The notes under the pieces: model-generated
Databases searched by the model: none
Seen by the model: the letters and a program-made list of their open reading frames with translations, nothing else
What the model was told of the DNA's origin: nothing
Program-made: the position numbers and the translations under genes
DNA from: Takakia lepidozioides
Lineage: Eukaryota > Streptophyta > Takakiopsida > Takakiales > Takakiaceae
DNA: 64,000 nucleotides
NCBI GenBank assembly: GCA_030704615.1
Contig: CM060733.1
Span: 30,628,001 to 30,692,000 of the forward strand
Reading direction: 5' to 3'
In this document: piece by piece, positions 33,001 through 45,071 of the stretch
Layout: each line of letters starts with the position of its first letter
Position numbering within the stretch: the first letter of the stretch is position 1

Positions 33001-34622
33001 AACCTTAGACTGGTGTCCCAGAATATCTGGCATTGAAATGAAGTGCTTGGTTATTCATTTCATACCTGAAACTCTAGGCCTTTGCAATCATGGACGCTGA
33101 GCACTATGCTTCTCTGACCAAGCTGCTTAACCATCCGATCCTTAGTCTCCCTATTGCGGACCAGAATGACTTGTTCAGCTCCGAACTCACAGCCACCTCC
33201 TCCAGCAGCCCCTTCTCTACTGAAGAGAGTTGTCACCAAGTCATCATTTTCCTCCCTTTCCAAAAACACAGGGGTTTCCCCATGAAGCAAGCTGCTCTCA
33301 GACTCCACTCTATCAATGGAGTTGGGGAAAAAATGGTGCAACAACTGTACAGTGCTGTCAGCGATTCTGACAATTCCCATATGGGTTCTAAAGTTTATGC
33401 TCAAATGATGGACGTCTGGGACTTTCATGTCAGCCACATTGGAATATCTTTGCCTGCATGGTTGTTTTCCTAGCCCACTTTCAGTAAGATCCCTACTGGT
33501 ATTTCCCTCAATGTCTTTCTGTTCCAAGGTTGGAGAGACATGGGCATTTGAACGGCCCACTTCTACTTGAGTCCCTGCCCTTCCCAGAAACTCCCTATAG
33601 AATAACCGCCTCATATCGTGGAATCTAAATGCAACACCTCTGGCAATTTTTTGAGCTGTGTCACCAGCAAACACAAAGCCCTCTTCCAGATTGTCACAGA
33701 CAAATTTGAGGAGTCCAATCTGCGCCTGGGTGATATCTTGTACCTCATCAACATAGACAAATTGCAACTTTTGACCCAGATATTCTCCCTGTCGCAACTG
33801 TCGAGATAGGTGACACACAAAATCAGCTACATCAAACTCCATCAATTTCTGTTTCTGTCTTTCGTACTGGAGGAACAGACAGTAAATTTCCTCCCGCTGC
33901 TGTTCATCAAAATTTGAGGCCCGCTGCATGGCCATAGCAAGGTAGTCCTTCTTGCTTAGATGGCCCATTGGCTTCTGAATGGCCTCAAGGCTGCCCTTAA
34001 TGTAGGACATGATCTCAGTAAATACCAGTGAGGCATCCACTTTCTTACTCACCCGCGCATTGAGATGCGGCCAATAGACAGATGCAAACCGATCGTATCC
34101 ACTTCTGTTTGTCCCAGCCTCTGGTATTTCGGATTCTGGTACTTATTGTTTGCTCTCTTTGAAGAGAAGAACGAGTTTGAGATGCTGCCATCCAGCATCT
34201 TCAGAAACTTTCTGAAAGTGATAACTAGCGGATAGACATGACTAGGAACATGAACAAAACTATCTGGTATGGATGCCATGAACTTGGATTCTTGCTCCTC
34301 GTCCAGCATCATCTCCTCAAACTCCTCTTCAGCTCCATCCTGTATGTCTCCATCAGCTGCCCGCATCGACCTGCAGGTGAGAGAATCATAGGGACCCCTG
34401 ACATTCTCAGATTCCTGAAAGAATTACCTCCAGCATTATCCACAACTTTGAAACATCCCAATTATTAACAAAGTCCATCTACAATTTGGGCATGAACAAT
34501 GCCTCACAAGGTTTTCACTACAGATGCAGGCAGATGAAATTTTAGCATCTTAAAGAAGCCCATTATCTTAAGAAAATCTCTGCGGGAATGCAAGAAAGTT
34601 GTGGACTACCAACAACCATTAC

Positions 34623-35146
34623 CTTCGGGTCTTGTCAATGTGATGCTTCATAGCTACACAAAGTCTGGCTGAGTGTAGTGAGAGCTTGTCTAAGGATGGG
34701 GGCGTTCTCAGAGTTTTTCTGACATCCTGACATAATCACATCCTTTTCAGCTTGCTGACAATCTGACAATATTCCATTTTCTGCAAGCCAAAATTCCTGT
34801 TCTCGCCGAAGAAGCTTTGTGGTAATGACTGTTGTTTTGCCTGTTCCAGATCTGCCAATGATGAATGAGCTCTTGCGATAATGGCTTATCTCTGCTTCCT
34901 GCTGATTAACCTCAAAGGGCAACTCTACATTGGAGCCATCCCTAGCAGTAAGCAGCTGTCGAGCTATGACAACATCTTTTTCTCTCCCTTGAAAACCATC
35001 AACTGACTGCACGTCGATATCCACACTGCCAATCTGGTCCTGGTTCTGTCGAGAGTGACCTAAGCGTCTTTCAAGGGCTCCCACCTGGCTTTTGTATGGA
35101 GATATCACTCCAATACTCAATTCCGGCACCTTGTTTTGTGCACACA
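34623..35146 (-). pseudogene. Chimeric exon: UPF1-like motif V joined in frame to UvrD-like Walker A
   Basis: The open frame reads [14 protein letters not shown] and continues directly with ARQLLTARDGSNVELPFEV and GRSGTGKTT. In the intact gene these stretches lie in exon 5 and exon 8, about 2 kb apart with two complete exons between. The join falls in a short shared motif (GTCATAGC-like against GGCATAGC), as expected for a microhomology deletion. The frame is kept across the join but lost about 30 codons before the exon end, near LSQTLC. Confidence 0.85.
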
Positions 35147-38100
35147 CTGTCAGCAATTATCCACAGTTAAGAGAATATGTTAGTGGACACTCTGCCTTCA
35201 GCTCAAGGTATTGGTTCTAATTATTAGATCATTTTCAAAACCAATTGCAAGCAGGCTGGCCTTGGATTTCCAATGCCACACTTTGGACTTGATCAGAAGA
35301 AAATCCAACAAAGTCCAACTCCTAAATCTATAGCTACTGCACCTCAGTTGCATCATGAGAGGGATTAAGTATACCTTTGCGCAGCTTTGCAATCAAATAG
35401 AGCACAATCTCAACCTCCGCAAGGTTCGTCCAAGACATTCTCTCATGTTTTCATACCTCCCCTCCATCCCATCGGGGACGTCAATAAACGCATATGTGCC
35501 TAAACCCTCACATTGTTGGAAGGGCTTATTACCATATGTCTCTCTCAGAACATTCTCCCCATTACTGATAGCTTCATTGTAGAACTGCATATTTGGGAAA
35601 CGGCCAATATCTGGATGCATTCTGTATTGCACATCCAGAAGGTTACATGGGTGAATCAATGTCTGAAGCCTTTCAAAAAGGCTGCGGCCATAGCCACAAT
35701 CCTTGGCAATCTGCAATGAAAGCCCCATACATGTCAGAGATGTCCTCAGCATGGATTCAATCAATCCGAGTCGGCTTGATTTGATGCAAGAATTCAAGAC
35801 GCTCAGAAGATGGGATCGAGTAGTCTTTTTGTGTTTCCTTAGTGACTTGTTTCTGAAGCACGAGTTTAGGGAGTATATTTTAGTGTACCTTACTCATGAC
35901 CGTAGCTGGAAGTTGCTTGTGGTCTCCTACTAAAATGGCCTGTTTTAAACCACTCATGCCAGTGACAATGGTCGTCTCCGCCTCCACACATTGCGAAGCT
36001 TCATCAATTATCGCACATGCGAAAGGGGGATTTTGAAAAACACAACTTCGGCCAGCTGAAGACACGGTGCAAAATACAATGGACGCATGCTCAAGACAAA
36101 GCTTGTGCAGCAGATGCTGCACCGGTTGAGGCAACATGATGAACCCAGGCTCTGTAATTGACGTCAACATGTCACAAAGGCGTTGTTTTTCCTCCCAAAA
36201 CAGATTGTGGTGGCGCTCCTGCGATTGTGTCCGAGTACTCCAACCACCGAATGAGTCTTCAAACCACATCCGAACCTGCGCATCGGTCGTAGTGGGCTGA
36301 AAAACGCGCTCCAAGACTTTGGCCAACTGATCACCAGCAGCCTCTAGTTGTTGGATTGCATTCATGTAAGCTATATACTTACTGGGCAAATCTGTGCACA
36401 GAACATGATAGTGTTCTGTCATTTTTGCGGCCAAAGCTTCCAATTTTTCCCTGAGAAACTGCAGGAAGCTTGGTATGCATCTAGTGACCTTGTTTGATCG
36501 ATGAATCTTCTCTGAAGTGATAAACTCCATATTGTGTGTCTGCTGAGTTCAGAAAATTGGGCATCGCGATTGTGGTTGCTCGCCAAACCATCAATGGAGT
36601 TGAGGGCTTTGAGGAGATGATTCACTCGGTGGGTGATGAATATCTGCCCTAGTCGGCCCTTTACATTTAGTCGATCCGCGTTTCCAATCAAAACCACATC
36701 GCCCAATCGTATAATGCGAGTGCTACCCATGGATAGCAATGGCTGCAATTCACAAAACTGGGAAAACTGGAGGTCTTTCGTATTCAAAAGTTTAACGAAC
36801 CTTACCGCCACTTCCGATACTGCAGTGTTGGTTGACGCACATACAAGAGTTCGGCAATGCAGAGAGCCTAAAATTGAGAGCAGTGAAGCCAGAGTAGACG
36901 TCTTCCCAGTGCCTGGAGGACCCTGGATCAGTCGCACTAGAGGCTTCGCTTTGTGGAGAAGCCCGAAAACTGTAGTCCTAACAGCGGATGCCTGGGACTC
37001 GTTCAGACCACGGAAGTTGCAACAGCCGCAGATTGCTTGTTCAAAGTCGAGTGGGTTGTCCACAGCTTCGCATATTCCATATGTTGCAGCCTGCGTCTCC
37101 AGGTAGATCAGCTATGTAAGAGCTTCCGATGGTGATGCTCCTTACCACTTGTTTAGAAACTTAAGTATAGATCCTTCAGTAATGGAAAATTCTTAGCAGC
37201 ACGATAGTGTACATATTGTATGTATTATTAAAATCAAAGTACCATGCATGAGCGAATATTAAAGTAGAGCCTATAGGAATTTGAGAGACAAAATTCTAAC
37301 TGTGTCCATGGAGCTGCAAGAGTTTAATGAGCTCAACAGAGATTCCCTGTACCTTTGCGTCAGTGTAAAGTGTCTCCTCGATCACAGGTAGCCTCACCAT
37401 TTGAGGGGGGTGCAACGCATTCCATATACGTAGTCCAGTTGCAATGTTGCCCAGACACAGAGCAAACCATCTATGATTCTCATCCAAGAGGGCTGCAGAC
37501 TCAGGACTTTCTGATGGAGCATACACTTTTGCCCTCAACAAGTTTAATGGCCCTTCTGACTCTTGGCCTGGTCCCATTCCTTCGAGTAATGCAAGAGTAT
37601 AGAACACTCCTGCTCTCTTAAGCTCGTTGTAATCATTATCTGGCACCACTGTTGACAAGAGAATAATGTCGAACTGTTTTGGTCTCCAGGCAGGGTCACC
37701 GTTTCTGCCCCTGCATACTGGGTGTAGTTCATCCCGGGACAATACGAGAGATTTGAAGTATCGATTCTCGACTGATCTCCTTCTTTAATTTTAAAGCTTA
37801 CAACTACGTAAGGTGCGGCCCCGATGTCCTGGACAGCACGTTCGAGCTGTACACGAGTCTCCTCTACCAAAGGCCAAGCAAACGCTTCCAGATACTTTTC
37901 CAGACTGGGAAATCTCCATGGTATAGCCTGCACCTGCTCCTAATGAAGGCAAAGGCACATTTGATTACGAACCGTCGGCATCAATAGATTCACCAGGTTG
38001 CACAGATGATCAAGCTTGCTGCGCTTGCAAGCTTTTAGTTACATGCAGTAAATGTACATCAGTTCTCTATACAGCATAGTTCTCGCAGCACTCGCAGCCA

Positions 38101-39247
38101 CCACGTTGAAGCGTAACGGTCCATCACCAATTAAGAGGTCCCACGAGTTCCCAAAGTACAGTAAGTAGCAGATCCACTCAGCGAGCACTCAGCTACTCCA
38201 GATCATACTAAAAAAGCTGGCTCCGGGGTACTAGTGTCAACTACAGGTCTGGGGATTCTTATAGCTCGTAATGCTAAAACTGAAAGCTCTAGTTACATCT
38301 TTTGTGACGTATACATAACATGTGATCTGATTTTGAGATATACCCATTAGATCGAAGTTACTGGATTAACCTTGGAAAGTTCATATGTATCATTTTTAAT
38401 ACATATTTGATTTGCAGGACCTTCAAGAAACACTCCAGAACATGTACATAGCTAGATACTCTTCTCCGTTGGGATAAACTCAAGTGACTCCATGTGATTA
38501 AGCCCTTGTGGCATGTATAGTAAGAAGGACAAAATGTGCAGAGCTACTAAACTGGACACTAACTAGTGTTCGGGCCATCTCTTTTAAGTCTCAGACCTGA
38601 ACTGGAAGGATTCCTCGTCGATCATCAGGCTGCTCAATCACTACAGCGATAACAAAATATTAAAAAACGCGCTTGTACATAATCTTTTGAATTAGCCGAG
38701 CTAAGGGCTGATCAATAGTTCAAGTAATATGTACATCTGATTGTACCTTGTTCGCTAGAAGTCTCTCCTTCATGATGTCATCGATTGACCATTTGAGCAC
38801 CTCTTCTACCAGAGAGTGGGTTTTCTTGTCTTCGTTTGCGTGGGGAGCACTGATGATCCGAACAGCCTCCCCATCTCCTTGTACAGAAAGTTTCTGGAAG
38901 AATTCTTGGTCAGGCTGCTGAAGTGTATCTTTCAAAGCTAATGGTTGGGTTGTGTGCAAGGTCTCTGCAGATGATGTTCCTGGACTAGCTGCTATCGCTT
39001 CAGGGGATCTCAGATGAACAACAGGGATAGAGGAGGTTGAATCCTGAGTGTATTTCATTCCATGGGCATTCAACCAACGGACCTCGTCCGCTTCCCTGGT
39101 TGAATGTACTTGACCCATCTGCAGGACGGATTATGAACTATCAAAGTTATTAGATTTGAACACTTGGAGTGGGCTCAGAATTTTCTCTCTAATGAAGTAC
39201 TGGGAGACCTGTATATTCTAAATGTCGAGCCGCTCAGTCCATATAAC

Positions 39248-39615
39248 TGTTGGAAATCAACTCCTAACCAAGTTACTACTACCTAGAGTTACTGTGATGA
39301 CAAGTCCGGCTTCCATAATAGGAGTTCTGGCAAGTCACAGTTAACAATAGAGATAAGCCTCGGTTAACTAAAAGATAGCTAAAGTTAGTTTCAGTTATTA
39401 GTGACTCAAGTCATTGTACCAAAATAGCAGGTGGAGATAACTTAAGTAAAAGCATGGAGTTATGCTATAGTTATCTCAGCTATTTCTGGATTAGACTTTG
39501 AGTATAAATAGGGAGAGCTCGAGGGTGGACACAGCTTGTTGTGGTCCTATGGTTGGGTGGAGAGTTCTCAGTAATCAGTTCATCTTTTATCTCTATTCTC
39601 TGTCGAATTCCAACA
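39248..39615 (+). repeat. Copia 5' LTR with TATA box
   Basis: TGTTGG...CCAACA ends. TATAAATA at 39503-39510 marks the LTR promoter, with transcription expected to start about 30 bp downstream. It reads away from the adjacent minus-strand pseudogene. Confidence 0.95.
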
Positions 39616-39627
39616 TGGTATCAGAGC
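39616..39627 (+). promoter_or_regulatory. Copia primer-binding site (initiator tRNA-Met)
   Basis: TGGTATCAGAGC directly follows the 5' LTR, the standard minus-strand primer site of plant copia elements. Confidence 0.93.
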
Positions 39628-39677
39628 CATTCTTCTCTAGGTGAGAGTTGGTAGTTGAGATTGAGAGAACTTGATTA

Positions 39678-40742
39678 TGGCTGAAGCGTCGTCTTCTAGC
39701 AATCCTCCTTCTATGTCTATGACGAGTGCATTAGATGTGAGAGTGGAAGATCGATTCAATAGAACTAACTATCAAACCTGGAAGTTTAGGATGGAGATGG
39801 TCCTTCTAGACAAAAGATCTATGGGGAGTGGTTGATGGATCAGTCCCAAGACCTGACACTATTGTTGGCCAAGCCATATGGGATATGAAAGATCAGAAAA
39901 CAAGAGCTAGCATCATCACAAGCTTGAGAGACAAACAGTTGCATCTCATTATAAGTGCTAAGAATGCTAAGGATGTTTGGGACAAGCTAGCAAGCATATA
40001 TGAGACGAAGGATGTCACATCGCAAGTGTATGCGATGCAAAAGTTCTATGGTCTGAAGATGACCGAGTCAGACTCAGTTGAACAACACTTGAATTTGTTT
40101 TGTGTGTTGCGAGATCAACTAGTCTCTGTGGGAACTAATGTGACTGATGAACACGCCGCAGTGGTGTTATTGGCAACCTTACCTGAATCCTATGATGGTT
40201 TTGTGGTGTCTCTAGCAGGACAAACCAACTTAATTATTGATGTTGTCATAGGACTTCTTCTCAAGGAGGAAACAAGAAGAAAAGGTCAAGGTACGTCTAC
40301 AGAGGTAGACAGAGCTTTGTTCACAGGCAAGACTGGAGTAGTCTTGAATAGAAGACTCCCTTCACATATGTCTCAGAAGTCCCAGAGGTTTCAGAAACCT
40401 CAATCTAGCTCAAAGATCAAAAAGGCCAAAGTAAGGTGCTTTTATTGCAAGAAACTTGGTCACATGATCAAGGATTGTAGAAAGCGCATTGCAGATGAGC
40501 GCAGCAGAGAGAGTCAAGGAAACATAACTACTCATCAGAGGAATGCTATTATATTTGTTGTGTCTCTCTCAGCCACTACTAGACAGAAGCATGTGTGGTA
40601 TGTTGATTCAGGAGCATCTCAACATATGAGTTCAGAGAGAGAGCATTTCTTATCCTATAGATCTCTTTCACCTACACAATATGTTCTTTTGGGAGATGAT
40701 AGCAAGCATGTCATTGGTAGGGAAGGAAATGATGGTTTGTAA
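39678..40742 (+). pseudogene. Copia gag and protease, frameshifted
   Basis: Gag begins MAEASSSSNPPSM at 39678, but the frame stops after about 50 codons (RSMGSG) and continues in another frame at 39828. The second part has typical gag sequence (DVWDKLASIYE, LLATLPESYD), a CCHC zinc knuckle CFYCKKLGHMIKDC (residues about 203-216 of that frame) and the start of the aspartic protease with DSGAS (about 262). It stops at 40742, where the integrase region should follow; a deletion joins protease directly to mid-RT sequence. Confidence 0.88.
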
Positions 40743-42093
40743 GCTTCTCAAGTCTTTGTATGGTTTGAAGCAATCCCCTAGGGCATGGAATGCTAAGATT
40801 GATGCATATTTCATGGCTGAAGAGTTTGAGAGGAGCTCTGCTAATTATAGTGTTTACTATAAGAGGGCTTATGGAAACTCTTCTGTGATCATAACATTGT
40901 ATGTTGATGATCTGATCTTGGTCTCTAATGACTTGACTCTGTTGAAACACATACAGAGTGTCAATATCTCAAATGAGATTGAGATAGTGGTTATGTGATC
41001 ATAACAAATTGACTTTGTTGAAACAAATGCAAAGTGATATCTCAAAGAGGTTTGAGATGATGGATCTTAAAGAGATCATGTGATCATGTGTTGATCAGGC
41101 TTTGTTGAAAAAGACAAAGCGATATATCAATGAAGTTTGAGATGGTGGATCTGAAAGAGATCCAGTACTGCTTGGGGGTATCGGTAACTTGTGTTCGACA
41201 AGACCGAGCAATTTACCTAAACCAGCGTAAGTATCTTGAAGATATCTTAAGGCGCTTTGGTATGGCTGAAATTATGCCGGTAAATACCCCGTTTGTCCCA
41301 AATCGCAAACTCTCAAAGGAGATGAGTCCTAAGAGTGCTGCAAACTTGGAGACAATGAGAGATGTTCCCTATCAGAGTGTTGTGGGAAGTCTCATGTATG
41401 CTCTGTACTAGGCCAGATATTGCACAAGCAGTGGGGGTTGTAAGCCAATTTGTGGCTAACCCTGGGCAACTCCATCGGGTTGCAGTAAAGCGAATTTTCC
41501 GTTATATAAGAGGCACATTGGACTATGGTTTGTGCTTGAGAAAGAACAATGATAATGTTCAGTTGGATCATGTGGGTTCATATGGTATCTCAGATAGTGC
41601 TTGCAAAAGCACAGAGCTATACGGCTATTGCGATGCAGATTGGGCTGGTAATGTTGATGACTGCCACTCTACATCTGGTTATGTTTTTATGCTAGCAAAT
41701 GGAGCTGTAAGCTGGAGCAGCAAGAAGCAATCTACAATTGTTATGTCCTCGACTGAGGCAGAATATATGGCTGCATCTCAAGCTACAAGGCAAGCATTAT
41801 GGTTATCATCATTTATATCTAGTATTGGTCGTCCACAGAGGGATACAATGGTCATATATGATGACAACCAAGGGTGTATTGCTCTCTCAAAGAATCCAGT
41901 GTTTCATGCTCGCACAAAGCATATTGAGATTCATCAAAATTTGGTACGAGAGAAGACTGAAGCTGGAGTTGTCAAGCTTGTATATTGCAACACCAACAAC
42001 ATGGTTGCAGACATACTGACAAAAGGGCTTAGTGTTGAAAAGCTTGAACGCTTTCGAGGCTTGATGGGAGTAGTTAAGTGCTTAACTTGGTAA
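40681..42093 (+). pseudogene. Copia reverse transcriptase and RNase H remnant
   Basis: After the deletion, RT resumes with LLKSLYGLKQSPRAWN and the active-site YVDD (LYVDDLILVSN). A stretch of imperfect repeats (40930-41165) breaks the frame; RT continues at about 41130 (EIQYCLGV, YQSVVGSLMYA), shifts again near 41405, and ends with RNase H in the frame of 41362-42093 (GYCDADWAG, TSGYVFML, SSTEAEYMA, DNQGCIALS, ARTKHIEI, VADILTKGL). RT cannot be made as one piece. Confidence 0.9.
40930..41165 (+). repeat. Three diverged tandem copies of an RT segment inside the copia element
   Basis: Sequences around 40936, 41012 and 41098 each show a version of TTTGTTGAAACAAATGCAAA followed by TGATATCTCAAAGAGGTTTG or a relative. 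They represent the same RT stretch repeated roughly every 80 bp with considerable divergence. Confidence 0.7.
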
Positions 42094-42108
42094 CTCGTTG
42101 AGTGGGGG

Positions 42109-42492
42109 TGTTGGAAATCAACTCCTAACCAAGTTACTCCTAACCAAGTTACTACTACCTAGAGTTACTGTGATGACAAGTCAGGCTTCCATAATAGGAG
42201 TTCTGGCAAGTCACAGTTAACAATAGAGATAAGCCTCGGTTAACTAAAAGATAGCTAAAGTTAGCTTCAGTTATTAGTGACTCAAGTCATTGTACCAAAA
42301 TAGCAGGTGGAGATAACTTAAGTAAAAGCATGGAGTTATGCTATAGTTATCTCAGCTATTTCTGGATTAGACTTTGAGTATAAATAGGGAGAGCTCGGAG
42401 GGTGGACACAGCTTGTTGTGGTCCTATGGTTGGGTGGAGAGTTCTCAGTAATCAGTTCATCTTTTATCTCTATTCTCTGTCGAATTCCAACA
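42109..42492 (+). repeat. Copia 3' LTR with a 15-bp internal duplication
   Basis: By eye it differs from the 5' LTR by two substitutions, one single-base insertion and a 15-bp tandem duplication (AAGTTACTCCTAACC, near 42130). TATAAATA is at 42379-42386. Confidence 0.95.
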
Positions 42493-42497
42493 ATAAC

Positions 42498-44559
42498 TCT
42501 CTAGATGTAAAGATATCTACGATCTGTGAAGGCCTTGATATTCTAAGGAGAATGCTCGGAGAATGGAACACAGTCAGCAGTACACAAGCTGTTCGACACG
42601 CACAAGAACATCCTAACCCGGACCTAGTCCCATATTAAACACGTATAGTTCATATCTATCAGACTCATAAGGAATCACCAACATCATTTCCACCTTCCAG
42701 AGAGACGCCAATGAATGAAGTGACACAGTAATACAACTTACACTATGCCAAACTACTCCCAAACTGTAGTACCATGAGAGAGACGAAGTCGCACCTCTCC
42801 CCAAACCTGCATACTGTTAGGTGCCTTGAACAAAGATCGAGACCTGTCGACCAATTTGGCGAAGCAAGTGACTGCTAGAAGACCGCTGAACTGACAGTTG
42901 CAGGTCGAATGGAGCAGGCTCGCGTTCACGAATAGATCCACGATTAGGGATAAAAAAAAGTGGGCTTGGAGATGGCAAGAGTGGAGAAGAGAAAAGAATG
43001 ATGGTGTACAGGCATCTAGAGCAGATCTGTGTTGACAGGAAACTAGTGTAGCATGGCGTGGTGGCTGGGCGGACCGGACGTAGCCGGTGCTGTGCTTTTT
43101 GGTGAGCAGAAAAAGAGGTCGTGAGAAGAAGAAAAAGGATCGATCTGCATTGGTCTATGGTGATAGAATGTGTTGATGCACGGTGTGGTGGAGGGGCAGA
43201 CTGGACATCGTAGTCCAGTACTGTGCATAGATAGAATGGCATGAGATGAGTACATAGGTTGACAGGGAGATCTTTTGAACAAGGAATCAGGCCAGAGTAG
43301 GAGTGACGATCACTTGATCGATCTGTGAATTTGTAAATGAGGGAAGTGGAATAAGAATAGGGCCTTGGCTGGAATTCAGATATAGATGAGAGTCCGGTTG
43401 AAACAAAATCCCGAGCAATCAGTTTTCCTTGGAGTTTTGGTAAATTCCCTGTGAACAGCAAACCAAGCAAAGCGCCTGAAATTTTGTCATAGTTGGACAA
43501 AGAAAAGAGAGTCAGATCCTTTACACATACTCTTACATATCAGTACACATCTGAACGATGAGCTGTAAGCCAGGTCCAAAATCTCAGTCTATTCAGTATT
43601 GAAAGGCGGCTGCAAGTGCGGACGTGAGAGACAGAAGAGACAAAGATGGACTGATCATCTAGCGAGCATCTAAGTTAGCAGGAGTTTATAGGACCAATAT
43701 CCGTAGAGCTCGGCGAGTAACTTTTTCTCAGGCTTCACCCGTTACTGCCGTGGGTGCCGCTAAAACTGCCAGGCCTGCACTTATTCGACCTCTAGATAAC
43801 ATGGAGTGATGTCATGTGAATGGTTTGTGAAGTGATGTAAAAATCTTTACATCACTCTTTACTCAGAAGCATCCCAAAAGTGCAGAGTGCCAGATAGGAC
43901 CTTGTCATCATCATATATTATAGAAATCTTGAGCAGATCGCGACCAGATCAATGGTAGAATATGCTTACAACACCGCTGCAAGACGGGCATGTATTTGTG
44001 TGCCCCCATGGATTTTGAGTGAGAAGCCTAACGAGTTTAGATACCCCGACCGAAACGCCTGCAATGCCCAATACACTGCCCAACTCTGATTGAAACTCTG
44101 ATTGAAAGAGTTGGGTATCGTTTTTAGATATGGGTACTCCCTGTTTCATTTAGGGGTTTTCTTCCTCATGAGTCAGTATATGGAATCCCTAGTTCAATGC
44201 TAAATATGAGTTTGTATAATACGGCCTGCACTTGTGGGTAATACTTTCCATGCTTCAGACTAGAGTATGGATGGCCTGAGTCATCTCTCACTGCAGCCGG
44301 TATAATATGTGAGTCACTTTTGTAAAGAAGATTAAGCAAGCTTTGAACTGTGTCCAGGTAACCGGATATGTTGTCCTTGTTCGCTTGCTCAGGAAGCAGT
44401 GGTGGGTTGTGATGATCAACATGGACAACTCAAAAAGTTGCAATCGAATACACTTTTTCCCTCCAATGTCATCCTTGCTTATGCTTATTACTTCTGGTGT
44501 CTTCTTTGCCTCTTTCGATCATTTCAACAGTAATCCGGGCCACAAGAACAAACCCTAGT
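42498..44559. other. Region without a convincing gene; long minus-strand open frame of unknown value
   Basis: The first ~40 bp continue the repeat split by the copia insertion. A minus-strand open frame of 227 codons (42817-43500) is rich in Ser, Pro and Leu, has no recognisable domain, and overlaps two diverged direct repeats (about 43046-43095 and 43170-43220, period about 125 bp), so I doubt that it is a gene. Nothing else can be supported up to 44559. Confidence 0.4.
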
Positions 44560-45071
44560 CTTAGAAGTGGCGAAAGCGGTTGTGTTTGTGTACTACAGCT
44601 CGGCCAACTTTGGTGGAGATGATCTTTGTGGCAGTGTAGCAGGCTTGGTGATGAGCCCAAAAGCAATGGCCAGCTTCTCAGTGTGGTAGAAGAAAAGAAA
44701 ATTCGGTTTGCTCAGCTTCCACATCTTGCAATACAAAAGGAGCCTTGTATCTGATCCACTTCACCGTAGCCTCACTTCTCGCCTTTAACGCATTTCGGCA
44801 CACGAGTTTCAGCGCGCTATGGGTCTTCTTGGTTGTTCTTCCCCCATCTGCAGGCACCGAGCAAGGCCCGCAACACCGAACCACCCGGTTCAGTAGGCAT
44901 TTGGTCAGTGAAGCTTTGTACGTTATCCAAGCTGACCATCCAAAATGGACCATTGAATTGGACTAAATCCACTCGTGGAATCAAAGTGGTGACATCTCGT
45001 GCTTCAAACTCCAAACCCTCCCGGTAGATTTCTTCTAGTACTTGCAGGGCTTCTCTGCATTTGGCATGCAT
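44560..45071 (-). pseudogene. PPR-DYW C-terminal relic (E motif and partial DYW domain)
   Basis: On the minus strand, an open frame (44817-45071) holds MPTEPGGSVLRALLGACR, the junction of the last PPR and the E motif. A second frame (44678-44953) holds VLQDVEAEQTEFSF, matching the start of DYW domains, and downstream sequence still resembles ATKIIS and NRFRHF. Frames are broken and the conserved HSE and CxxC zinc ligands are not intact. No PPR tract was found upstream, so this is an isolated 3' fragment. Confidence 0.7.

Larger units (their letters stand above)
28942..39118 (-). pseudogene. Tandem paralogue of the giant dual-helicase gene, disabled
   Basis: Matches to the intact gene run in the same order and with the same splice sites. 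Approximate segments: 38747-39118 (exon 1, lacking about 50 internal codons), 37353-37933 (exon 2, frameshift near 37750), 35889-37090 (exon 3, GPPGTGKT and DEAS kept, two frameshifts near 36540-36600), 35375-35710 (exon 4, frameshift near 35440), 34623-35146 (exons 5 and 8 fused, frameshift near 34665), 33066-34370 (exon 9, acidic segment lost, frameshift near 34100), 32513-32863 (exon 10), 31718-31955 (exon 11), 30834-31431 (exon 12, about 480 codons deleted), about 29770-30479 (exon 13, with tandem duplication), and remnants of exons 15 and 16 near 29440 and 29210. Exons 6, 7 and 14 were not found. With so many breaks no full product is possible, though conserved splice sites suggest it was once an active duplicate. 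Confidence 0.92.
39243..42497 (+). mobile_element. Ty1/copia LTR retrotransposon, internally deleted, with target duplication
   Basis: The element spans 39248-42492 and is flanked by the 5-bp duplication ATAAC (39243-39247 and 42493-42497). LTRs: 39248-39615 and 42109-42492. The primer-binding site TGGTATCAGAGC, complementary to initiator tRNA-Met, abuts the 5' LTR, and a polypurine tract (GAGTGGGGG) abuts the 3' LTR. Order gag, protease, RT, RNase H is copia-type. Integrase and the N-terminal part of RT are missing. At about 3.2 kb it is well below the usual ~5 kb. Confidence 0.97.
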
